From contig CACXXT010000001.1 in assembly GCA_902771725.1 (NCBI GenBank), forward strand, positions 1 to 64,000: a DNA stretch of 64,000 nt, in the 5' to 3' direction. Below are positions 1-7,508 of this stretch, one piece after another. The DNA is from an uncultured Bacteroidales bacterium. Its GTDB lineage: Bacteria; Bacteroidota; Bacteroidia; Bacteroidales; Bacteroidaceae. Below the pieces are notes generated by a model. That model searched no databases and was not told where the DNA came from. It saw nothing but the letters and a program-made list of their open reading frames with translations. The position numbers and the translations under genes were made by a program. Positions within the stretch are counted from its first letter, which is position 1. Every line of letters begins with the position of its first letter.

Positions 1-965
1 AGCATATAGTCTATTCCGAATCGCAGAACTTTCGAGAGCCCTGAAGCCAGGCTATTATTGGCAGACCATCCGCCGGTCTTGTCTGGACTCATGTCATTTG
101 TCAGATTATTCACATTCCCATAGGAAAACAAGTGTGATTTCTCTGTTGCGTTCAAAACAAAAACCTGTCCAAGATACTCCTTTGGGATGCCTATAGCTGC
201 ATCTGCATTTACGAGCCAGCTCTTCTGATATATCCGCTTGATATTTACATCCATCACCCAGGGATCTTGTAGGTGCTCCACGGAATCACGACTCAACAAA
301 TATGCATTTTCCGGAGAACGCTGGTACACTTTCAGCTTATCCACGACGTAGGCCGGCAGATTCTTCAGTGCCATTATAGCATTGCCTTTCACAAAATCCT
401 TGCCATTCAGCAACAGTTCACTGACAAAATGTCCATTCACCATAATCCGTCCGTTCGCGTCTATTGTAGTATTGGGCAACTGCTGGATTAGCGTCTCAAG
501 CATCGCCCCCTCAGTGAGCAGGATGGCATCTGCATTATATACCACAGTATCTCCTTTCTGCACCATGATGATCTTGGATGCCCGTACGACTATATCATCC
601 AACATCTTCGTTTTCACAAGCTGCATTTCTGGGACGGGAAAGAGATGATCTGATCGTCTGGGCACATCGATATCGACAGACACTGAATCATAATCCGCTT
701 TTGAAAGAATCATCTTGTAGCGCCCTTCTTTACCGATTTTGATTGAGTAGAAGTACTGAGGGAAGTTAGGGGAAGAAACATTTTTCGTACTGTCTGCCCC
801 AATAGAGTCACCGTCAGAAGTATAAATTCCGACGGAGACCCCGCACAGTTGTTTGTGGGTATCTCTATCGAAAACCTGCCCGTACACGGAAATGCTATCA
901 GATGTGCTTGCTTGGGAGGAAATGGAAGCGCTTAAGAAAAGTATACAAAAAAGGACATTCTTCAT
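1..965 (-). CDS. TonB-receptor-like outer membrane protein with carboxypeptidase-regulatory-like N-domain (partial, C-terminus outside window)
   Basis: Reading the complement from the ATG at 965 gives a signal peptide (MKNVLFCILFLSASISSQAS), then a carboxypeptidase-regulatory-like beta-sandwich segment (SVYGQVFDRDTHKQLCGVSV), then a plug-like region (VYNADAILLTEG, LIQQLPNTTIDANGRIMVNG, LLLNGKDFVKGN) typical of Bacteroidetes TonB-dependent-receptor-like barrels. About 321 residues are visible with no stop; the barrel lies beyond position 1. It is the last visible gene of the minus-strand peptide locus, 73 bp after the precursor peptide, so it may export or take up the peptide product. That role is inference; the fold family is fairly secure. 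Confidence 0.8.
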   Translation of the reverse strand, partial: MKNVLFCILFLSASISSQASTSDSISVYGQVFDRDTHKQLCGVSVGIYTSDGDSIGADSTKNVSSPNFPQYFYSIKIGKEGRYKMILSKADYDSVSVDIDVPRRSDHLFPVPEMQLVKTKMLDDIVVRASKIIMVQKGDTVVYNADAILLTEGAMLETLIQQLPNTTIDANGRIMVNGHFVSELLLNGKDFVKGNAIMALKNLPAYVVDKLKVYQRSPENAYLLSRDSVEHLQDPWVMDVNIKRIYQKSWLVNADAAIGIPKEYLGQVFVLNATEKSHLFSYGNVNNLTNDMSPDKTGGWSANNSLASGLSKVLRFGIDYM

Positions 966-980
966 TGCTGATGAAATGTG

Positions 981-1023
981 CTATGCCAATACAGGTCTGA
1001 AAAACAAACAATGATTGGCATAG
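981..1023 (-). terminator. Hairpin between precursor peptide and receptor genes
   Basis: CTATGCCAAT (981-990) and ATTGGCATAG (1014-1023) form a perfect 10-bp inverted repeat with a 23-nt loop just after the precursor-peptide stop. No long U-tract follows on the minus strand, so it is better read as an attenuator or RNA-processing/stability hairpin than as a strong terminator. Confidence 0.5.
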
Positions 1024-1038
1024 CTTTAATTAAGGCCG

Positions 1039-1317
1039 TTAGTACAAATGAAGTGTTTTGAGGCCTACAGGGCTAATGGCTCCACTAATACCGGCGCAAT
1101 AGGATTCACATGCTTCCTGACAGGAAGAACCTGCATATTCACCAGTTCCTAGCAGATTGTGGAAAGAACCCTGGTTGAAGATAGAATAGTAACAGGTACA
1201 GTCATACACTTCCTTTCCGGATTCTTCGCCAGAATTATCGCCTCCACGGATGGCCTTAAGTTCATCTGGAGCGAGTGATTGAAATGCACTCATTTTTTTC
1301 AGTTTGATTGCTTTCAT
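1039..1317 (-). CDS. GG-leader precursor peptide (putative RiPP, Bacteroidales type)
   Basis: A 92-residue peptide with a basic, helical leader (KAIKLKKMSAFQSLAPDELK) ending in the double-glycine motif RGG at residues 24-26, as in Bacteroidales GG-type natural-product precursors (TIGR04149-like; from memory, not searched). The putative core (27-92) holds five cysteines at 40, 42, 66, 70 and 74, in clusters CTC and CQEACESYC, plus several Ser/Thr. It sits between a glycosyltransferase and a receptor-like gene, with a VKOR/thioredoxin fusion and a LanC-like protein upstream, which suggests disulfides or thioethers and possibly glycosylation. A C39-type exporter that would cleave after GG is not in the window. 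The leader call is strong; the modification chemistry is inference. Confidence 0.75.
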   Translation of the reverse strand: MKAIKLKKMSAFQSLAPDELKAIRGGDNSGEESGKEVYDCTCYYSIFNQGSFHNLLGTGEYAGSSCQEACESYCAGISGAISPVGLKTLHLY

Positions 1318-1397
1318 TGTTTTCTTTATTTGTTTTTATTACTTTGGCCATTCCCAGCAGGCCGTTGCTGCTCCTGATAGCTATCATTCAGAGGAAA

Positions 1398-2627
1398 CTA
1401 CCCGTTGATCAGGCGGGAGTATGATGACCTCCAGTGATTGAAGGAGTATTCCTGATTATATCGGTTAAGTGCCTGCTTTTGTCTGCTTAAGCGTTCTTCG
1501 GCAGTCAAGTTGAGTGCTTTCTGAATAGCCTCTTCCAAAGACTTAGCGAAAACCGAGGAGTCCACATTCCTATGTTCGCCGATAGTTGCAACGACAGCCT
1601 CCCCATCACCGAACATATCCGTAATATTATGGCCGTCTGTCGTCACAATGAGTTTTCCATAGGCCAGCATCTCAATACCTGTATAGCTGCTTTGCTCAGT
1701 ATAAGATGGCAGAATACCGATGTCTGCAATTTGGTACCATTCTGCCAGTTGTTCCTTGGGCAACAGTCCCGTGTAGGTGACATGTGCATCACTATGAGGG
1801 GTTTGCCGGGCAAAGTCGTTGAAGGTGAAGACCTGTCCGGCTATAACCAGGCGGAGCCGCGGATGCTCCATCCATAAGTGGTCGAAAGCCTGAAGCAATG
1901 GGATAATGCCCTTGGATCGAGTCGTACGTCCAGTGTAGAGCAGTACAATCTCCTCATCATCTATGCCCAATTTTCTACGTGTAGCACGTCTCTCCTCTTC
2001 TGATAATCTTGAAACCGGAGCCTGCAGGCCATTCGGAATCAGATGGATCTTCTCTGCCGGAACATGATAGATGGTCTGCAGCAACTCATTGGCCGTCTTT
2101 GAAAGGGTTATGATATCATCTACTATGCGGTACGCCCTTTTCTCCGATGATGTGATATTGCGAATCGGGAGCCATTGCTGTCGTTTGTCCTTTGGAACAT
2201 ACTTTGAAGATAATATGTTTTTGAATAATTCCGCATCGCCAAGAAGGGGTGCGCACCACCCTTGATCATGAATAACGAAGATCAGGCGGGATTTCGAAAA
2301 ATGATGCTTGAGCACTGCAACAAATTTATCGCAAGGGAAATGGTTTACGATGAACACATTGTTCTCATTGTCATTGAGGTATAATCTGAATAATGAGATA
2401 GATAGTGCTCCTCCCTGCAGGAATCCCCGATTACCACAAATCGGGACATGGTATTCTGTATAGGACGAATGATGTTCCACCATGAATTCTTTCTCATCGG
2501 AGTTGAATGAAAGCAGGTTCACGTCATGCACGCTTCCCTCGAAGCACTTCAGCAGTTGTTGGATATAGGTGCCAACACCATTCTGCTTGGAACTCTGATG
2601 CTCGTCGATAATATAGATATGTTTCAT
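1398..2627 (-). CDS. GT4-type glycosyltransferase of the GG-peptide locus
   Basis: A 409-residue two-Rossmann (GT-B) glycosyltransferase. The N-terminal half begins KHIYIIDEHQSSKQNGVGTY (glycine-rich acceptor loop); the C-terminal half has LLYTGRTTRSKGIIPLLQAF and the donor-binding EX7E-like region (PSYTEQSSYTGIEMLAYG) seen in the GT4 family. No signal peptide, so cytoplasmic. It starts 11 bp after the LanC-like stop and lies 80 bp before the precursor peptide, so it is co-transcribed. It resembles the glycosyltransferases found with GG-Bacteroidales peptides (TIGR04157-like, from memory). Substrate unknown; glycosylation of the peptide is the contextual guess. Confidence 0.85.
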   Translation of the reverse strand: MKHIYIIDEHQSSKQNGVGTYIQQLLKCFEGSVHDVNLLSFNSDEKEFMVEHHSSYTEYHVPICGNRGFLQGGALSISLFRLYLNDNENNVFIVNHFPCDKFVAVLKHHFSKSRLIFVIHDQGWCAPLLGDAELFKNILSSKYVPKDKRQQWLPIRNITSSEKRAYRIVDDIITLSKTANELLQTIYHVPAEKIHLIPNGLQAPVSRLSEEERRATRRKLGIDDEEIVLLYTGRTTRSKGIIPLLQAFDHLWMEHPRLRLVIAGQVFTFNDFARQTPHSDAHVTYTGLLPKEQLAEWYQIADIGILPSYTEQSSYTGIEMLAYGKLIVTTDGHNITDMFGDGEAVVATIGEHRNVDSSVFAKSLEEAIQKALNLTAEERLSRQKQALNRYNQEYSFNHWRSSYSRLING

Positions 2628-2638
2628 TGGGTGTGCAA

Positions 2639-3319
2639 TCAGATAAGGGTGAATAATTGTCCGGCCAAGCCTTTGCGAAGTCCTAATTCGGGTGTGTCCA
2701 ACTTTGGATGTTGAACAATGAGGTGAGCAAGGTCGAACTGGTAGTCAGCAGGCTGACCCTGAACCATTGCCACGTAGGTTTCGCACAGGTCACGCAGCGG
2801 TGAACTGCCACCCTGCTGAAGGACATGCTGGCAGACCTGAGCACAATCTTTCAGGTATCCCGCATCAAAGACTTGTCTGCCACTTCTTTGCGCCCCTTGC
2901 AGGTGGGCTACGATGTAATGCAGCCATCCCTCCAGTCCCTTTTCCAGGCTGAGGTCTGTCTGCCGCAGGATGTTCTGCTGCATCAATTTCTGGTCGATGG
3001 CGGCACAGATGTCCGCCCCTTGCCCGCGCTGGAATTTCTTCTGCAACAGGTATTCCACGCCCCACCCTATGCCCGTCAGACCGTTGGCGAAGTCCAGGGG
3101 CATCTCCGTGGACAGGTTATCGAGCACCTGGTCCAAGAGGAAATTGATGGCGGTCTTCAGGGGACGTAGCTTACGGGCACGGGCATACTCCGAGAGGACG
3201 AGGACAATGCCCAACTGACCATCAAAGAGTCCGCGCGCCGGGACATCGTTGGCATGGAGCACCACCTGATGCAGCAACCGTTGCTCTTTGGTGAATGTAG
3301 GTTCCATTTCCTTATTCAT
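2639..3319 (-). CDS. Short LanC-like protein (alpha-toroid repeats, no zinc site)
   Basis: Start chosen at the ATG just after the upstream stop (MNKEMEPTFT; MEPTFT at 3307 is an alternative); a longer frame back to 3436 lies inside the upstream gene. About 226 residues. Repeated LanC-type turns are visible: GLFDGQLGIVLVLSEYAR, FANGLTGIGWGVEYLLQ, SLEKGLEGWLHYI and GLRKGLAGQLFTLI. The Cys and Cys-His zinc ligands of true lanthionine cyclases are absent and the protein is about half the usual length. It could be a truncated cyclase, a scaffold, or the short LanC-like variant found at Bacteroidetes GG-peptide loci. No LanB/LanM dehydratase is visible here. Confidence 0.7.
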   Translation of the reverse strand: MNKEMEPTFTKEQRLLHQVVLHANDVPARGLFDGQLGIVLVLSEYARARKLRPLKTAINFLLDQVLDNLSTEMPLDFANGLTGIGWGVEYLLQKKFQRGQGADICAAIDQKLMQQNILRQTDLSLEKGLEGWLHYIVAHLQGAQRSGRQVFDAGYLKDCAQVCQHVLQQGGSSPLRDLCETYVAMVQGQPADYQFDLAHLIVQHPKLDTPELGLRKGLAGQLFTLI

Positions 3320-3321
3320 AT

Positions 3322-4890
3322 TTATTCTACTATTTTCAACAGATCGATAAAATCCTCTATCTGATAATCCTTGGGCATCTGATAGCCGTTGACAAGCAGG
3401 GTGGGCGTAGCACTCAGCCCGGTCTGCTCCCGCCATTGCGTGTGACGGCGGTATTCTTCTGCGACCTCCTCCGAGTCGGCTTCCAGGCCGAGTTCCTCAA
3501 AGAAGGCTTCCTGCCGGGACTTGCCACCGGCATACCATTCCTCATAGATCGTCCAGGCACGGGCAGCTCCAAGTTGCAAATAGGTGGCCACCATCAGCCT
3601 GCTGACGCGCTCGTAGTCTGAACCGAAGGAGGTGAAGACGAATTTGATGCTGCAATCTTGATGGATGAGACCGGACATACGACCATGCATGGCAGCACAG
3701 GGATTGCAGTAGGGGTTGGTGAAAACGGTCAGGTGAAAACGTGCATCGGGGTTGCCGAAGCGGATGCAGGAATCTGCCGTTGTCTCATAATGAGGCTCTT
3801 TCTGGAGCAGGAATCCGAAGACCTCCTCACGGAGCTTGAGGTTGCGATAGCTGTATTTCCATTGCCCTGCCTGCCGTGCCTGGGCGATGACGGGGAGCGC
3901 CAGATGCAGGCAAAGGGTGGCTGCTAAGTAGGACGACAAGAGGAGGAGGCTCCTCGCCAATACTTCACTAAGGGAAACAGCGTCAAATGAGATTGCCATG
4001 AACCCAGAAGAAATGAGATATACGAGGGCTTGCAGAATGAAGACTGCTTGCACCAACAGGCACAGCGGGCACCAGGCATGAGCACGGAAACGCTGATACC
4101 AGAGGCTCCATGCAGAGTACCCCAAAGCGCCAAGAGCGAGCAGGGCAAGCATGGGCAGAGCCGATGGCATGAAAAGGAGCATGAGGGCATTTACGCCGAA
4201 GTAGGCCGCGCCCACTTCGCTCCAGCTGATGCCGAAGGCGGCCTTGGAGGCTGGAGTCTCGAGAAGGTCGGTGCAGGTAGTGTGTTTCAGCAAGTTGCAG
4301 AGGCGGTCGGCGGTGCTACTGGCAATCTTCAGCTGACGAAGGAGAAGAAGATAGCTGACGTAGAGGCCCAGTAAATTCAGGATGAACAGGCCAGGCGTGA
4401 AGAGTGAAAAATGGGGAGCACGCAGGAAGAGGCAGCATACTAACCCTAATGCGATGCAACCTGCGGCTCCCCACTTTTTCAGACGTTGAATCTGTTCTGC
4501 ACGATGGTGCACCGCGAAGTCAGGCTCACCAACTTCCTCACCGGGAGCCACCAACAGGGCAACACCACTCCATATCCGAAGGAACTGCTCTTGCGGCACG
4601 CGAACATCCTCGCCATACCAGCGGTACGATACCTCCTCGCTGGTGATGTGGGAGATGAGTGCCAGATCACCGGACACCTGCGCCACGAATGGGGCTTCGA
4701 GCTGAGACAGTGCTGATTCCTTATCATGGAAGCGCACGCCACGACTCTCCACGCCATAGTCCCCAAGCATCCGTGACAACCCATAGAGAGTGTACTTATA
4801 TGGATGCTCGTCGAACGTGCGGTTGGTGTACGTCCTTGTGTGCGGAATTTGCAGTTCCTCACAGAGTTGCAAGAACAGATTCTTGGCCAT
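3322..4890 (-). CDS. C39-like / VKOR / thioredoxin fusion, predicted disulfide-forming membrane protein
   Basis: 522 residues in three parts. Residues 1-120 resemble a peptidase-C39 fold (LYGLSRMLGDYGV, PFVAQVSGDLALISHI, WSGVALLV) but the usual catalytic Cys is not evident, so it is probably a peptide-binding module. Residues 138-340 are a membrane VKOR domain with the expected redox cysteines: a loop pair at C198/C206 and WCPLC at 274-277. Residues 370-522 are a DsbA/thioredoxin-like domain with CNPC at 395-398. Such fusions oxidise thiols and pass disulfides to partners. It lies 24 bp after the DUF3244-like gene and just before the LanC-like gene; the five-Cys precursor peptide is the obvious candidate client (inference). 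Confidence 0.85.
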   Translation of the reverse strand: MAKNLFLQLCEELQIPHTRTYTNRTFDEHPYKYTLYGLSRMLGDYGVESRGVRFHDKESALSQLEAPFVAQVSGDLALISHITSEEVSYRWYGEDVRVPQEQFLRIWSGVALLVAPGEEVGEPDFAVHHRAEQIQRLKKWGAAGCIALGLVCCLFLRAPHFSLFTPGLFILNLLGLYVSYLLLLRQLKIASSTADRLCNLLKHTTCTDLLETPASKAAFGISWSEVGAAYFGVNALMLLFMPSALPMLALLALGALGYSAWSLWYQRFRAHAWCPLCLLVQAVFILQALVYLISSGFMAISFDAVSLSEVLARSLLLLSSYLAATLCLHLALPVIAQARQAGQWKYSYRNLKLREEVFGFLLQKEPHYETTADSCIRFGNPDARFHLTVFTNPYCNPCAAMHGRMSGLIHQDCSIKFVFTSFGSDYERVSRLMVATYLQLGAARAWTIYEEWYAGGKSRQEAFFEELGLEADSEEVAEEYRRHTQWREQTGLSATPTLLVNGYQMPKDYQIEDFIDLLKIVE

Positions 4891-4914
4891 TACGCATGTA
4901 CCTTTTAGTAATTA

Positions 4915-5301
4915 CTATAGCTCGATTTCTCCGACAAAACATTGTTCGCCACGGATGACTTCGATGGCGTAGGTACCTTCGAGGTCAGTCGGTAGTGTGA
5001 TGCTGGTCTCGTCGGCAGTAACAATGGTGGTGTAAACAACCTGCTCGTTGCCGTCCTCATCTTCTTCCTTAATATAAATAAGGAACGCGCACGAGTCCCA
5101 GAAGTAGAGGGTGTGGTCTTCGATGCTGACAGACGGAGCACAGATGGGACCACGACCATAACCGGGCCTCGGCTCTATATTAGAAACAGGTCCGTCATAA
5201 AGAAGGAGAAGTGGATCTCCAATCGACAGGGAATCGGGATTGCCTGCAAAGGTGTTAAGAGCTGCCAGAGATAGGCAGAGGGTTAGAAGGAATTTCTTCA
5301 T
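4915..5301 (-). CDS. Small secreted DUF3244-like protein
   Basis: 128 residues from the ATG at 5301, where a clear signal peptide begins (KKFLLTLCLSLAALNTFAG); an upstream ATG at 5391 would add a non-signal extension and overlap the promoter. The mature part is a single beta-sandwich-like domain with VSIEDHTLYFWDS, VVYTTIVTADE and GTYAIEVIRGEQCFVGEIEL, matching DUF3244 of Bacteroidetes. Such proteins often accompany TPR/HTH regulators and secreted peptide loci, function unknown. It is the first gene of the minus-strand operon, preceded by the promoter at 5362-5369. Confidence 0.75.
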   Translation of the reverse strand: MKKFLLTLCLSLAALNTFAGNPDSLSIGDPLLLLYDGPVSNIEPRPGYGRGPICAPSVSIEDHTLYFWDSCAFLIYIKEEDEDGNEQVVYTTIVTADETSITLPTDLEGTYAIEVIRGEQCFVGEIEL

Positions 5302-5361
5302 TTTGTTTTTTTTTGAGTTATTGAATTGGTTACTAAAGTGGGTTTCTCTGAAATCCGCTGC

Positions 5362-5369
5362 AAAGATAG
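5362..5369 (-). promoter_or_regulatory. -7 box of the GG-peptide operon promoter
   Basis: TATCTTTG on the minus strand fits the Bacteroidetes TAnnTTTG -7 element and predicts a leader of roughly 55 nt. No TTTG is found at the -33 position; the first pair of ATTTCACT repeats occupies that place, suggesting an activator-dependent promoter. Confidence 0.6.
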
Positions 5370-5390
5370 ACAATTTATTCCGAAACATCA

Positions 5391-5450
5391 TTTCACTTTA
5401 TTTCACTTCTGCATTTTCGGAAAGAAGCTTGATTTCACTAAATTTCACAC
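5391..5450. promoter_or_regulatory. Four ATTTCAC direct repeats (putative operator array)
   Basis: ATTTCACT occurs at 5391, 5401 and 5433, and ATTTCACA at 5443: two pairs each with 10-bp spacing, the pairs 42 bp apart, so all face roughly the same side of the helix. An inverted partial copy (AGTGAAA) follows near 5458. The array sits in the divergent gap, at the -33 position of the minus promoter and upstream of the plus promoter. Confidence 0.6.
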
Positions 5451-5477
5451 CGAGGAGTGAAAAAGTAAGCCTAAAAG

Positions 5478-5508
5478 TTTGAGTTTCCGATATTTCTGAC
5501 TACCTTTG
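5478..5508 (+). promoter_or_regulatory. Promoter of the TPR/HTH regulator
   Basis: TTTG (5478-5481), 19 bp, then TACCTTTG (5501-5508): a complete Bacteroidetes-type promoter 23 bp before the regulator ATG. Confidence 0.75.
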
Positions 5509-5531
5509 CCGCCATAATAATATTTTTCGCA

Positions 5532-7445
5532 ATGAAACGATTATTTTATATTCTCTGCAGTCTTTTGCTGATAATGGGATGTAATGAACGTTCCATCAAG
5601 GACGAATTGGACACCTATGAGAAGGGACTTGAAATGAATCCTGAAGTCACGTACCAGATTTTAATAGATGCGAAACCTGTTACCCAAGAGGATAGGGCGC
5701 GTCTCGCACTCCTGACCATCAAAGCGAAAAACCTGGCATACGTTCCGCTGGAGGGAAAGGACACCATCAACGTTCTGAGCGCCATCAAATATTATCAGCG
5801 GAAACAGGACACAGAACAGGTGATGTTAGGGTATTACCTTCTGGGCAGCATCTATCGGGATTTGGGAGATGCGCCACGAGGCGTGGAAGCGTTCCAAAAG
5901 GTGATCGAAGTGGCAGATACGACAACGGAAGACTGCAACTATCGGTTGATGGCGAGGGCTGAGGCGCAAAAGAGCGACCTGGAAGAGCTGCAGAAGGTTC
6001 GGCTTAAAGCAATAGAATCGTCATATAAAGCTGAATATTATTCATGGAAGGCAAGAGATACATCATACGCCTTTGATAATGCCTTTGGGATTGTAACGCT
6101 ACATGCATTGAGTAATAATTCTGAACCTCTTATTTCGCAGACGCCGCTGTTAATACAGAAATGTCTTGAATATGGGGATACAATGATGGTAGCTAAATGG
6201 TCTTGGTCTTTGTCTTGGTTTTATCTGCAACAAGGGATGACCGATGAAGCCCAAAGAATGATGCAATTATACGACCGCTACGATGGCACCCCTTATCCTC
6301 TCTATTACGGCACCAAGGGGGAGCTCTTTCTTGCACGCCATCAATTAGACTCCGCGGAATGGTGCTTCCGCAAGGAGTTAGAGGCCACGGACTGGAATAA
6401 TAGACAGGCGGCATATCGGGGCCTGAAGAAGGTGTACACTCAGCGGCACCAACTGGACTCTGCACTCTGGTATGCCACCCTGCAATGTGAGGCCGTGGAC
6501 AGCGACTATGATCATAAAGTAAGCGAGTACATCGTACAGATGGATCACGTCTATAATTACGATGCCGCCAAGGAGAAGGCGCAACAGAGTGAGATGGCAC
6601 GGCAACAAACCAAACTGACATTATGGATGGTGGTATCGGTGTTCATCATCGTCGTACTCCTGACTGGATTCGGATTCAAGAACTACCATGACCTCCAACT
6701 GCGGAAGCTATTGGAACAGGAGGCTGAGGAGGAAAAGCTGAAGGCACTGCTGGCAGAAAGAGAGAAACAACTGGCACAGGAGGAAAGCCGACGAGAGGCG
6801 GCAGAAAGCAAGGCGGCACAAATGGAAGCAAGTCTCGCAGAAATCAACGCCGACTTAGAGATCCTAAGACGAGAACGGGAAACCATGCAACAGGAAATCC
6901 GAGTCCTAAAGACATCAGCTGAAAGCGAGAACGCCGTCACCAGAGAGAGGATTCAGGAACTGGAGAGAATGCTGAAGCAGAAGGAACAGGACATTTTAGG
7001 TGCCGAGCGGGAAATGGAACTACGGAAGGAAGAGCTGCTGACACAGCAGAAAGAGATGGCATATATGAAGGTGACCATCGAGGAACTGCGGAAGGATGCT
7101 CAGTTGATGGGGAATTTGGGCGACGGCGTGCAACAGATGAGACAATGCCTCAAAAGGAATAAACATGCCAATCAAGATGAATGGACTGCCTTGCAGGCGC
7201 AGATTATCAAACTTTATCCCATGTTTATTCCTTCGTTGCGGAAGCAAATGAATCCACTAACAGAGAGAGACCTGCACCTGGCCATGCTCATCAGGATGGA
7301 CTTTATGCCAGGTGAGATAGCCACCCTGATGAGTTTAAGCGCATCCGCTGTCACTATGGCGCGCCGCCGCCTCTATCAGAAAGCCTTCGGCAGAAGCCCT
7401 TTGACTCCTGAGGACGTAGATAAATGGATTATGGGAGTCGGGTGA
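5532..7445 (+). CDS. TPR - transmembrane - coiled-coil - HTH regulatory lipoprotein
   Basis: 637 residues. The N-terminus is a lipoprotein-like signal (RLFYILCSLLLIMGCNERS). Residues ~30-350 are degenerate TPR helices (LGSIYRDLGDAPRGVEAFQK, GELFLARHQLDSAEWCFRKE). A transmembrane helix lies at ~361-383 (LWMVVSVFIIVVLLTGFGF), followed by a long Glu/Lys coiled coil (~388-545) and a LuxR-like C-terminal HTH (LTERDLHLAMLIRMDFMPGE, LSASAVTMARRRLYQKAFG). This architecture is common in Bacteroidetes as a membrane-tethered transcription regulator. Being divergent to the GG-peptide operon and flanking the ATTTCAC repeats, it probably controls that operon. The signal sensed is unknown. Confidence 0.8.
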   Translation: MKRLFYILCSLLLIMGCNERSIKDELDTYEKGLEMNPEVTYQILIDAKPVTQEDRARLALLTIKAKNLAYVPLEGKDTINVLSAIKYYQRKQDTEQVMLGYYLLGSIYRDLGDAPRGVEAFQKVIEVADTTTEDCNYRLMARAEAQKSDLEELQKVRLKAIESSYKAEYYSWKARDTSYAFDNAFGIVTLHALSNNSEPLISQTPLLIQKCLEYGDTMMVAKWSWSLSWFYLQQGMTDEAQRMMQLYDRYDGTPYPLYYGTKGELFLARHQLDSAEWCFRKELEATDWNNRQAAYRGLKKVYTQRHQLDSALWYATLQCEAVDSDYDHKVSEYIVQMDHVYNYDAAKEKAQQSEMARQQTKLTLWMVVSVFIIVVLLTGFGFKNYHDLQLRKLLEQEAEEEKLKALLAEREKQLAQEESRREAAESKAAQMEASLAEINADLEILRRERETMQQEIRVLKTSAESENAVTRERIQELERMLKQKEQDILGAEREMELRKEELLTQQKEMAYMKVTIEELRKDAQLMGNLGDGVQQMRQCLKRNKHANQDEWTALQAQIIKLYPMFIPSLRKQMNPLTERDLHLAMLIRMDFMPGEIATLMSLSASAVTMARRRLYQKAFGRSPLTPEDVDKWIMGVG

Positions 7446-7508
7446 GGGAGGTACAAGCCCTCCTCATGAACCAGAATCGCAGGAAGAGGTGCCGGGAGGC
7501 CGCGCGAA

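Noticed and set aside
3322..3700. C39-like domain as an active GG peptidase
   Set aside because: The N-terminal domain of this protein (4890 downward) lacks an evident catalytic Cys, and the protein has no ABC ATPase; it is unlikely to cleave the leader itself.
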